Virus record (IMG/VR): IMGVR_UViG_3300010370_000118
Span: 1 to 34,577 of that record
Length of the DNA: 34,577 nucleotides
Direction: 5' to 3' (one strand)
From: a virus
The notes beneath the pieces are model-generated. The model saw nothing but the letters and a program-made list of their open reading frames with translations, was not told the DNA's origin and did no database searches. Positions within the stretch are counted from its first letter, which is position 1. Each line of letters starts with the position of its first letter. Both the position numbers and the translations under genes were made by a program. Positions 20,568-27,355 of the stretch are shown one piece after another.

Positions 20568-22939
20568 CAGGCCATCCCCAGCGCGATGCGTGCCGATGGT
20601 GTACGCAACTTGCCTATCACACTATTGGCGGTTGCACGCATGGCCCGCTCCATGTCTGCCACCGTAACGTAGCGCTCGCCGTTGAACTCCATCACCGGGC
20701 CCGTCGTCACATTGATGACCGGCGCACCGCCTGCAGTAGCGCCCGCCAGGACATTACCGCCACGTGCGCCTGCCAGGTAATTAGCACTGGCGGCTGCCAT
20801 CTTGGATTCCGGCACGATGTATTCACGCTCGCCCCCTTCACCAACCATCGCAAGCGTTGGCCGGCTTACGACACCGCCCTGCGCAAACTCAGGCACGGTG
20901 AGCTTAGGAATCAACGGGATATCAGGCGCCGGCAGCCGGTTGAATGCTGCGATCAGGATATTGATTAGCCCTGTCACTGCATTAACGCGGCTGGCCAGAT
21001 ATTGCAGCACACTACGAAACACGGCCTTGATTGTATCAACCACAGTCTTGAAAGCAGCGCCGATTGCGCTGCCGATCTTCTTGAAGATATCAACGGCGCC
21101 ATCGTAAAGGCCCTTGAAAAAGCCTAGGATTGGCTTCACGTAGTAGTCCATATAGGCCTTGGCGCCAGCCTTTAGAAGGTTGCCGATTGTATTAAATGCA
21201 TTGCCGATGAAATTAACCACAGCGCCAAAAGCAGCGCCGATCTGATCGCGGAACGCATAGATCGCAACGCCTGCTGCCACGATCAAGGCAACAATCCCGA
21301 CAGGGCCTGTGATCAATACTATGAAAGCAGTAGCCAATCCGGCGATGATGCTGCCAGCGCTTGCCAATGCACCACCAGCGGCGAACAATGGACCAAAGCC
21401 GGCAACGATCGTGGCCACCGAAGCGATGACTGGCAGCAGCGCAAGCAATGCCGCAATTGCGCCGCCCACCGCCAAGATTACATTCTGCACAGGGCCTGGC
21501 AGGTTGCTGAACGCTTCAATTGCGCCTGCGATAGCATATCCGATCTTACTAATAGTAGGTTCTGCTTTTTCTGCAACTTTGGCAATGCCTTCTGCAATTT
21601 TAGTGATAGCAGGAAGTGCCGTCTCCACAGCTCTATCAAATGGCCTAGCAATCGCACTTTGTATTCTGGCAATTGATTCATTGAATTGATCTGCGGCTTT
21701 CGCCATTGGCGAAGTAATCGTGGCTTGATACTTCTCTAGCGCTTCCCTGCCATTATTTAGCATCGGAATCAACTCAACGCCTGACCTGCCAAAGATATCT
21801 TGTGCTAGTGCGCTTTTTTGAGCGCCATCCTCCATCTTGCTAAATCGATCAGCAACTTCAAGCATGATCGCATCTAGCGGCATCAACTTCCCTTGTGCAT
21901 CAATAGCTGAGATGCCAAGCGATGTTAATGCTGCCCGCACGCTTTGTCCGCCGCCGTTCAAGACAGCAATCTGGCTAGCGGCTTGCTTCTTTATCTCTTC
22001 AATTTGACCCTGCATCGACTGTTCGCCAATCGCTTTCTGCGCAGCTAACAAATCTTTAAGTGCCTTTTCCTCTGCATATTTTCTCTCTTGTAATGCATTA
22101 TCCTCTGCGCGTCGTGCATCGCGCAGTTGTCGCTCGCGTTCTTTTTGCAATGCTTGATTGCGGTCTGCTAATGCGCTCAATGCATCTTCATGCTCAGCTT
22201 TCAGCGATTCAATCAGTTGAGTTCTGGCAGCATCTGACAGCGTTTTGTCGGATTCAATAGCATCACGACGCATCTCGAATTGACGATCAATCTGGCGCTC
22301 TTGCAAGCGCAATGCCTTGTCAGCTGCTTGCCGCTGGCGATCCGCTTGGTCATCAAACCGATCATCTAAAAGAATCTGCTCTTCTCTGTATCGATTGTTC
22401 AACTCGCGCAGCCGTTTGTCTGTCTCGTCCTCAAGTATGCCTATCTTCGTTCTAGTGCTTTCACGTATAGCATCAATCTGGCGCCGCTCACTTTGTTTGA
22501 TTGCATCTTCGGCTGTCCTTGCCGATCGCTGTACTGCAGTTCCAAATGTATTAGCTCCGTTTTCAGCAGTAGCAAGGCCTTTGCTTAGCTTGCTCATTGC
22601 TTTTGCCACTGTCTCAACGCTAGTGCCACTATCCTTGGCAGCCCGCTCAAAGCGGCTAAGCGTTTCAACGGCAACACCAGTACGTTGGCTCATATCATTT
22701 AGATCGTCCGCAGCATCAATCGCGCTTTTGCCGAGTGCTACCACGCCACCAGCCGCAACTGCCGCCAGCAAGCCAGACATCAGCCCGCTGACACCTTTTG
22801 CCGCTTGCCCCATGCGGCTCAATCCGCCCTGCGCAACTTGCGCCAGGCGGTTTAGGTTGCCAAAGCTCTTGCTAAGGCCATCAATTTCGCCCTGCCCCTG
22901 GACATCGGCCCTGACCTTAAGGACAGCATCAAGGTTCAT
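20567..22939 (-). CDS. Tail tape measure protein
   Basis: This 790-residue protein sets tail length and is carried in the tail lumen. It has the PhageMin_Tail pattern split in two: TGVAVETLSRFERAAKDSGTSV (about 88-109) and, after a long insert, ALAQDIFGRSGVELIPMLNN (about 378-397). The insert (about 140-325) is a charged, Arg/Gln/Glu-rich coiled coil and its DNA is noticeably less GC-rich. Hydrophobic helices lie at about 485-562, typical for membrane insertion during DNA entry. The C-terminus has the motif VVSRPTLAMVGEGGEREYIVP, common to tape measures. It overlaps the chaperone gene as ATGA. Confidence 0.93.
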   Translation of the reverse strand: MNLDAVLKVRADVQGQGEIDGLSKSFGNLNRLAQVAQGGLSRMGQAAKGVSGLMSGLLAAVAAGGVVALGKSAIDAADDLNDMSQRTGVAVETLSRFERAAKDSGTSVETVAKAMSKLSKGLATAENGANTFGTAVQRSARTAEDAIKQSERRQIDAIRESTRTKIGILEDETDKRLRELNNRYREEQILLDDRFDDQADRQRQAADKALRLQERQIDRQFEMRRDAIESDKTLSDAARTQLIESLKAEHEDALSALADRNQALQKERERQLRDARRAEDNALQERKYAEEKALKDLLAAQKAIGEQSMQGQIEEIKKQAASQIAVLNGGGQSVRAALTSLGISAIDAQGKLMPLDAIMLEVADRFSKMEDGAQKSALAQDIFGRSGVELIPMLNNGREALEKYQATITSPMAKAADQFNESIARIQSAIARPFDRAVETALPAITKIAEGIAKVAEKAEPTISKIGYAIAGAIEAFSNLPGPVQNVILAVGGAIAALLALLPVIASVATIVAGFGPLFAAGGALASAGSIIAGLATAFIVLITGPVGIVALIVAAGVAIYAFRDQIGAAFGAVVNFIGNAFNTIGNLLKAGAKAYMDYYVKPILGFFKGLYDGAVDIFKKIGSAIGAAFKTVVDTIKAVFRSVLQYLASRVNAVTGLINILIAAFNRLPAPDIPLIPKLTVPEFAQGGVVSRPTLAMVGEGGEREYIVPESKMAAASANYLAGARGGNVLAGATAGGAPVINVTTGPVMEFNGERYVTVADMERAMRATANSVIGKLRTPSARIALGMA

Positions 22940-23235
22940 TTCTGCTGCTCGCCTAATGCCTGCAGGATTTCAGCTTCGATGATCTGCAGATCGCTCAGCA
23001 TCGCAGCCTCATCAGTCACTGACCGCAGTCTAAGCACCCACGCCACTGCGCCATAGTCCATCCCGATCACCCCACCCGGGCCGGCGCGCCATTGCGTCTG
23101 GCAATCCAAGAACAGCATCAACGCCGGCCATGCGTCAGGCTCAACCGCAAAATGCTCAGGCTCGTCAGGTTCAAACCCAACAACCCCAAGCACTGCGGCA
23201 TCATCTGCTGTCTTGTCGATCACGCCACCCTTCAC
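22936..23235 (-). CDS. Tail assembly chaperone T part (DUF1799-like), read through by -1 frameshift
   Basis: The frame encodes EPDAWPALMLFLDCQTQWRA followed by GPGGVIGMDYGAVAWVLRL, the DUF1799 pattern found in the gpT position of lambda-like phages. Its only early start is a GTG in the loop of the frameshift hairpin with no Shine-Dalgarno, so it is probably made mainly as a fusion to the upstream chaperone. The shifted frame adds LRDAARHW before that GTG. The fusion would have 227 residues and cover 22936-23618. In lambda the G-GT protein binds the tape measure and recruits tail tube subunits. Its stop overlaps the tape measure ATG. Confidence 0.82.
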   Translation of the reverse strand: MKGGVIDKTADDAAVLGVVGFEPDEPEHFAVEPDAWPALMLFLDCQTQWRAGPGGVIGMDYGAVAWVLRLRSVTDEAAMLSDLQIIEAEILQALGEQQK

Positions 23236-23265
23236 CCAATGACGGGCGGCGTCTCTCAGTTTTTT
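23222..23265 (-). promoter_or_regulatory. Programmed -1 frameshift signal
   Basis: On the minus strand the heptamer A AAA AAC (23265-23259) stands in the correct frame directly before the TGA stop (23258-23256) of the chaperone gene. Six bases later a 9-bp stem follows: ACGCCGCCC (23252-23244) pairs with GGGTGGCGT (23230-23222), with one G-U pair and a 13-base loop. Slipping back one base leads straight into the DUF1799 frame. This is the standard arrangement of a -1 frameshift cassette. Confidence 0.9.
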
Positions 23266-23618
23266 GCTTTGTTGCCAGTGACGCTCTCGAAGTACGCCAC
23301 CACGATGCCGCTTGCCACTGCCGGGATGTCGAGCAGCTCAGCCTTGGACTTAGCGCTGAATGGCACTTCCTCGCCGTCTTCATCCAGGACATTTGCCCAT
23401 CCCGCCAGCACCTCGTCGGCTACTGATTGGTCGGTGATCTCAACGCCTGGATCATTCTGCTTCGCCCGCACCTGATCCTGGATCTCGTTGATCCGTGTCT
23501 GCGGCAGCCGGTTGAAGACCGCATCAAACGTCTGCCGCTCCATGCGGCCACCATCGGCTGGCAGCCGCAGCACTACCGGCCACGTATAAGTGGCGGACCG
23601 GCTAAGGACAAAGGCCAT
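23256..23618 (-). CDS. Tail assembly chaperone G part
   Basis: This 120-residue protein lies between the tail tube and tape measure genes, the position of lambda gpG. It begins MAFVLSRSATYTWPVVLRLP, followed by FDAVFNRLPQTRINEIQDQV and VLAGWANVLDEDGEEVPFS, a pattern shared by siphovirus tail assembly chaperones (strand-rich start, then helices). It ends VTGNKAKN at a slippery heptamer, so a share of ribosomes makes the longer fusion. The chaperone coats the tape measure before tube polymerisation. The ratio of the two products usually matters for tail assembly. Confidence 0.85.
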   Translation of the reverse strand: MAFVLSRSATYTWPVVLRLPADGGRMERQTFDAVFNRLPQTRINEIQDQVRAKQNDPGVEITDQSVADEVLAGWANVLDEDGEEVPFSAKSKAELLDIPAVASGIVVAYFESVTGNKAKN

Positions 23619-23623
23619 ACAGA

Positions 23624-24784
23624 TCAGGCAAAGGTCAGGACGACTTCATCATTGCCGGCACTGGTCGGGACAGCAACATAAGGCAGATTAAGCATCTGCA
23701 CGCCATCCTGATCGGCATAGGTCGGATTGCTGATATCCACCTTCGGCGCCACGAGCGTAACACGGTTGCCGGCAGTTGTGCCATGCAACAGCGTCAGCAC
23801 GCCAGTCGTATCACTGTTGGCCACGGTGAAGTAGTCCTTAGTGGCGATGCTGACGGCCTCGATCATGCATTCACCAGACGGCGCCCGATTGGTGATCATG
23901 ATCTCCTTTTCGCAACCCACCAGCTCGCGGTAGATCACTTCATTGGCCATCTCAAGGCTCAGCGACTGCAGGCAGCCACTGTGGCTGAGGAAGCTGAAGG
24001 TGCTGCTGTTGCCAGCATTGAAGATCAAAGGCGTCGCCTGATTGGTATAGGTCGTGGTAGGTGCTGCCGTATCAGTCGGTGCGTTGTAGATCCCGGTGAA
24101 CTCAAAGTCAATCGTCGGGATGGCGCCAACCTCGACATTTAGCGAGAACGTGCCGCGGCAGCCGGTCGCCTTATGCAGGATGCCATCGTTGTTGAAGTAG
24201 ATCGTCGCGCTACCGAAGCTAGCGCTGACGGGCTTGTAGCCAACGTTTGCAGCGATGCTATAGGTGCTGGTGGCATCAGGTGTGAATGCCGCTGAGGTCT
24301 TCTGCACCGTGGCGACCTTGGTGCTGCCCACGTAGTCAGTGATCACCCCGCTGCTGCCAGACCCGGTGCCGCCAGTCAGGCTGATGATCATGCCGACATA
24401 GGCGTCATCCGTTGCAGATGCGCCTGATGCCAGTGTGATGCTGCCTGCAGATCCGGCCTGCGCAGTGCCAGTGACAGCGGTGCCGGTCGTGGTTTCAGCC
24501 ATGCCGCACGCTTTCAGCAGGCTGCCAAAGCGTGGTGCAGTAGCGGCAGTGCCAGAGCCAGCAAGCTCCACCTGGAAGCTGATCGACACTCGCGCCTGCG
24601 CCAGCAGCTGGTCACTGTTGCCGAGGTATGGACGGATCAGTTCACGGCTGACGACATCAGCCTCCAGCGGCGTCACATCAATCGACCGCACCAGCAGCGC
24701 ATCAGTGCCGGCCGGGCTGGAGTCAGTTCCGTATGTGCTTTCGGACTTGACGAGGATGAGTTGCTTGCGTGTCAGCAGTGCCAT
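23624..24784 (-). CDS. Major tail tube protein
   Basis: This 386-residue protein begins MALLTRKQLILVKSESTYGT, then SPAGTDALLVRSIDVTPLEADVVSRELIRPYLG, a start typical of siphovirus tail tube proteins. FGSLLKACGMAE is also typical. A Ser/Gly/Thr-rich segment (about residues 102-170, ITLASGASATDDAYVGMIIS) looks like an inserted beta domain exposed on the tail. The second half has repeated beta strands. It stands between the tail terminator and the chaperones, as in lambda (gpV). Confidence 0.9.
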   Translation of the reverse strand: MALLTRKQLILVKSESTYGTDSSPAGTDALLVRSIDVTPLEADVVSRELIRPYLGNSDQLLAQARVSISFQVELAGSGTAATAPRFGSLLKACGMAETTTGTAVTGTAQAGSAGSITLASGASATDDAYVGMIISLTGGTGSGSSGVITDYVGSTKVATVQKTSAAFTPDATSTYSIAANVGYKPVSASFGSATIYFNNDGILHKATGCRGTFSLNVEVGAIPTIDFEFTGIYNAPTDTAAPTTTYTNQATPLIFNAGNSSTFSFLSHSGCLQSLSLEMANEVIYRELVGCEKEIMITNRAPSGECMIEAVSIATKDYFTVANSDTTGVLTLLHGTTAGNRVTLVAPKVDISNPTYADQDGVQMLNLPYVAVPTSAGNDEVVLTFA

Positions 24785-24890
24785 TGTCAGATGCCTCAGG
24801 GCTTGGTGTGGCCGGCTCGACAGGGCGCCTTACGCCGGTTTCAGGATCCAGGATGTAAGACCCACCCTGGCCATGGTGTTCATCTAGCAT
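24723..24890 (-). CDS. Small hypothetical protein, 55 residues
   Basis: ATG at 24890 opens MLDEHHGQGGSYILDPETGV followed by a proline-rich stretch. The GQGGSY..DPETG.R pattern is common to small phage proteins encoded around the tail tube gene, which supports a real gene. It overlaps the start of the tail tube gene by 62 bases in another frame, so the real end of function may be earlier. Role unknown. Confidence 0.5.
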   Translation of the reverse strand: MLDEHHGQGGSYILDPETGVRRPVEPATPSPEASDNGTADTQATHPRQVRKHIRN

Positions 24891-24901
24891 CGTAGCTGCG
24901 C

Positions 24902-25330
24902 TCAGGCTGCCGCCAGATTAGCGACCGCCGTGCGATAGCGGATCAGGTAATCGCAGGCGATCACGCCAGCCGGCTGGTCTGCCTCGATCATGTCAAACTG
25001 CACGCCGCGGGGCTCAATGCTCATCGCATAACCGCCAATGGTCTGGTCTGCCATGACTTTGCTGTGCAGATCTTCCACAATTGCGTCTGCCTGCTGGTCT
25101 GGAATAATGCCGCGCACGATCACAGCGATCCGTACGGTCAGAGTCCAATCGGTCTTGCAAAAGCTGACATCCGTGTTCGCCTGATCAGAGATCGGCTCCA
25201 CCACAATCGCCGGCGATTCACCGCGGGTGATTGGCTCCACCCTGCTGCGGTAGATCCTGGTACTGACGCCAGTGGTGCCGGTAAGCGCAGTGCGTATGCC
25301 GGCAATGATTGACTCGCGGCGTGTCGTCAT
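24902..25330 (-). CDS. Tail terminator / tail completion protein, gpU-like
   Basis: This 142-residue protein has the pattern of minor tail U-type proteins: RRESIIAGIRTALTGTTGVS, TRIYRSRVEPITRGESPAIVVEP, DWTLTVRIAVIVRG and ADAIVEDLHSKVM. These cap the tail tube and connect it to the head. The position before the tail tube gene agrees. It begins three bases after the fibre-like gene. Confidence 0.82.
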   Translation of the reverse strand: MTTRRESIIAGIRTALTGTTGVSTRIYRSRVEPITRGESPAIVVEPISDQANTDVSFCKTDWTLTVRIAVIVRGIIPDQQADAIVEDLHSKVMADQTIGGYAMSIEPRGVQFDMIEADQPAGVIACDYLIRYRTAVANLAAA

Positions 25331-25332
25331 GG

Positions 25333-25965
25333 CTAAGCGCTAGCGACCTGAGTGGCCGTACAGATAATGCCAGGGATGGCCGGATGTGTGACGCCAGCGG
25401 CCTCGGCATGGATGTAGGCATTCACATCTGATGTGGCCCACATGATCTCGATGTAGTCCTTTGCCGCCAGTTGTAGCGCATAGTTGACAGTGCCGATTAC
25501 ATTGCCATGCGCGCCGCCATGGCTGGCAATAATGCTAAATCTGCTATCAGAATCTGCAACGTCTCCGCTGGATCCGCTGTCATTTTTGCGCAGCCACACA
25601 TTGGCATCGTGAATCTGCGTGTCGTTATTGCTGAACTGAATCGAGAATGTGATGCTGTAGATGCCCGGATAAAGAACCGTGATACGGCCGCCAGACGCGA
25701 TCGTCACGCCGCGGCTGGCAGGGTCCGCTGATCGCAGCAAGATTGCAGTCGGGGTGTCGGCTGTCGCTGCATATTGCGACGTGGAGTCCCAGAAGCTGCC
25801 CCAGTAGCCCGGGCAGCCATGATATGCCAGCTGATTCCACCGCTGGATGCCATTGCCGATCTTGAGGCTGCCAGTGTCGGATTCCTGCCCGAACTCACCA
25901 GCCAGCAGCAATGGATTGCTCGCCGCCCATGCCGCCCTGGTATTGACGCGGATTGGTGCGCTCAT
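25333..25965 (-). CDS. Fibre-like protein with Mtd-type N-terminus, 210 residues
   Basis: Residues about 5-47 (RVNTRAAWAASNPLLLAGEFGQ, then KIGNGIQRWNQLAY) match the short domain found at the N-terminus of Mtd-type and other phage fibres (Mtd_N / hyaluronidase N-term). Residues about 80-205 look like a C1q/TNF-like jelly roll (SGGRITVLYPGIYSITFSIQ, DANVWLRKN, YIEIMWATS). Together this is a trimeric fibre head. It is odd that it sits among neck genes between the head-tail joiner and the tail terminator. It may decorate the capsid or neck rather than the tail tip. It overlaps the upstream gene as ATGA. Confidence 0.76.
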   Translation of the reverse strand: MSAPIRVNTRAAWAASNPLLLAGEFGQESDTGSLKIGNGIQRWNQLAYHGCPGYWGSFWDSTSQYAATADTPTAILLRSADPASRGVTIASGGRITVLYPGIYSITFSIQFSNNDTQIHDANVWLRKNDSGSSGDVADSDSRFSIIASHGGAHGNVIGTVNYALQLAAKDYIEIMWATSDVNAYIHAEAAGVTHPAIPGIICTATQVASA

Positions 25966-26240
25966 GTCTTTTGCAGCCCAAGCTGTACCAATGCGCCATC
26001 GTCAATGTACTGCGTCTCACGCACGGTGTAAGCAACACCTGCCACGGTGATGCTGTCGCCATATTTCAAGCTGCCGAAGTTTGATGCACGCGCTGTCAGC
26101 GTGTAATCAGTGCTCAGGATTGCGTCACTCAGCAGCACCTGCGACGGCATATCAAGTATGCCCAATGCCGTCACAGCGCCTGCCGCGCATGTGACGCCGA
26201 AGTCATCGAAAAACAAATCCAGGCTTTCAGTGATCGCCAT
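25962..26240 (-). CDS. Head-tail joining protein, gpFII-like
   Basis: This 92-residue protein matches the small gpFII-type joiners: MAITESLDLFFDDFGVTCAAG near the start and YGDSITVAGVAYTVRETQYI, DDGALVQLGLQ at the end. It would form the head-side interface for the tail. Neighbours on both sides overlap by one and four bases. Confidence 0.82.
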   Translation of the reverse strand: MAITESLDLFFDDFGVTCAAGAVTALGILDMPSQVLLSDAILSTDYTLTARASNFGSLKYGDSITVAGVAYTVRETQYIDDGALVQLGLQKT

Positions 26241-26377
26241 CAGAACGCCAGCGGATCAAGATACAGATCAAGCCACTGCAGATAGAGCGCGTCATCAGCA
26301 GCTGCCGCTGCCGCCGCTGTAATACTGCCGCGGATTGATAGCCGGATGCTTTGCCGTAGCCCCGTGCGTAGGTTCAT
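26240..26377 (-). CDS. Small hypothetical neck-region protein, 45 residues
   Basis: From the ATG at 26377 a 45-residue frame reads MNLRTGLRQSIRLSIRGSIT, then seven alanines, and ends ALYLQWLDLYLDPLAF. Its ATG overlaps the preceding stop as ATGA and its TGA overlaps the next ATG as TGATG, which is strong support despite its size. Similar short proteins before gpFII-like joiners occur in phages; role unknown. Confidence 0.68.
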   Translation of the reverse strand: MNLRTGLRQSIRLSIRGSITAAAAAAADDALYLQWLDLYLDPLAF

Positions 26378-26712
26378 GCTGCCCCCACCAGGCCGGTAAC
26401 GCTAGGGGTGCCGCCACTCAAGCTGACAAGCCGCAGCCTGATGTACTTCACTGGGCAGCCACTCAAGGCATAGCCATAGGTGCCATTGGCAGTGATTGTC
26501 GTATCAGTGCCAGCCTGATCAAGGTTGAAGTAGCTGCTGCCATCAAGGCTGCCCTCAAATCGGATCACCACGTTCGTGCCGATGCTCGATACCGTGACCT
26601 GGAATGTCATGCTGACACCGCCGCACTGCACTGCAGTGCCAGCACCAGCGCTGGTCAGCGTGCCGAGGCTTTCAACCTCAAAGCCACTGAATGTACCGAT
26701 TGGCTCAGGCAT
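26374..26712 (-). CDS. Putative head decoration or neck protein, 112 residues
   Basis: This beta-rich protein contains VVIRFEGSLDGSSYFNLDQ and KYIRLRLVSLSGG. The same strand pattern (R.E.S.D.S.F, then Y(I/V)RL) appears in the 125-residue protein at 26791-27168, so the two may be related. It is the first gene after the terminator. A capsid-decorating or adaptor role is inferred from position only. Confidence 0.7.
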   Translation of the reverse strand: MPEPIGTFSGFEVESLGTLTSAGAGTAVQCGGVSMTFQVTVSSIGTNVVIRFEGSLDGSSYFNLDQAGTDTTITANGTYGYALSGCPVKYIRLRLVSLSGGTPSVTGLVGAA

Positions 26713-26737
26713 GACGTGCTAGCGATGCGCTCAGTCT

Positions 26738-26770
26738 AAAAAGAAAGGCCCCAGCTATAGCCAGGGCCTT
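26738..26770 (-). terminator. Intrinsic terminator between capsid and neck/tail genes
   Basis: On the minus strand AAGGCCC (26770-26764) and GGGCCTT (26751-26745) form a 7-bp stem around a 12-base loop, followed by TTCTTTTT ending at 26738. It lies just after the stop of the 125-residue gene. It would lower transcription of neck and tail genes relative to capsid genes, or mark where a second promoter begins. Confidence 0.85.
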
Positions 26771-26790
26771 GATGCTTAACAGGCCCCAAG

Positions 26791-27168
26791 TCAGCCGTAC
26801 TTCTTCAGGCCGTAGCCGAAGCAGGTAACAGCGCTGGATGCAGTGCCAGTTTCAGCCGTGCAGCTCAGGCGCACATAGCGCTTGAGTGCATCACGATTGA
26901 GAGTGAGCACTTGCTTCGATGCCGCATTGCCGATAGCGGTGAAGGTGCCGCCAGTCACAGCAGTGAAGGTGCTGTTATCGGCAGATTCCTCAATGCGGAA
27001 GGTCAGATCAGCGCCGGAGCCAGCAGCAGTGCCGGAGAGGATGATCTGGATGTCGCCGTCGTAGTCCAGGAGATCAACGCCGGTTTGGTCGCCAGTGCCG
27101 GTGATGGTCGTGGTAGCCAGCAGCGTGAAGTGCTGCAGCTTCTCAAGTGTCTGCTGAAAGATCGCCAT
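26791..27168 (-). CDS. Putative capsid decoration protein, 125 residues
   Basis: MAIFQQTLEKLQHFTLLATT leads into a beta sandwich (GDIQIILSGTAAGSGADLTFRIEES, DALKRYVRLSCTAETG). It is the last gene before the intrinsic terminator and shares its transcript with the capsid, which suits a protein needed in high copy such as a decoration protein. No family is recognised with certainty. Its start overlaps the preceding gene by 26 bases. Confidence 0.7.
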   Translation of the reverse strand: MAIFQQTLEKLQHFTLLATTTITGTGDQTGVDLLDYDGDIQIILSGTAAGSGADLTFRIEESADNSTFTAVTGGTFTAIGNAASKQVLTLNRDALKRYVRLSCTAETGTASSAVTCFGYGLKKYG

Positions 27169-27355
27169 TGCGGGTCACCTTAGTGCGTGGTTTGCGTTTG
27201 ACCGTTGCAGCAGGCGCCGGCTCCACTGCGGGAGCCGGTTGTGCCTTGCCCATGTTCTGCAGAACCCTTGCGTCTGATTCCTCAGCATCAAAGATCTGCC
27301 CTGCCTTAACAGCCACACCCCTGATGGATGTGTCTTTAAGGATCTGAATCAACAT
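27143..27355 (-). CDS. Small hypothetical protein, 70 residues
   Basis: MLIQILKDTSIRGVAVKAGQ is a short beta domain of the kind seen in small phage proteins near the capsid gene (IRG..VKAG.I.D..E.DAR.L...GKA). A Pro/Ala-rich linker and a basic tail (KRKPRTKV) follow. It starts in the capsid fusion stop as TGATG. Role unknown; perhaps related to head completion. Confidence 0.72.
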   Translation of the reverse strand: MLIQILKDTSIRGVAVKAGQIFDAEESDARVLQNMGKAQPAPAVEPAPAATVKRKPRTKVTRNGDLSADT

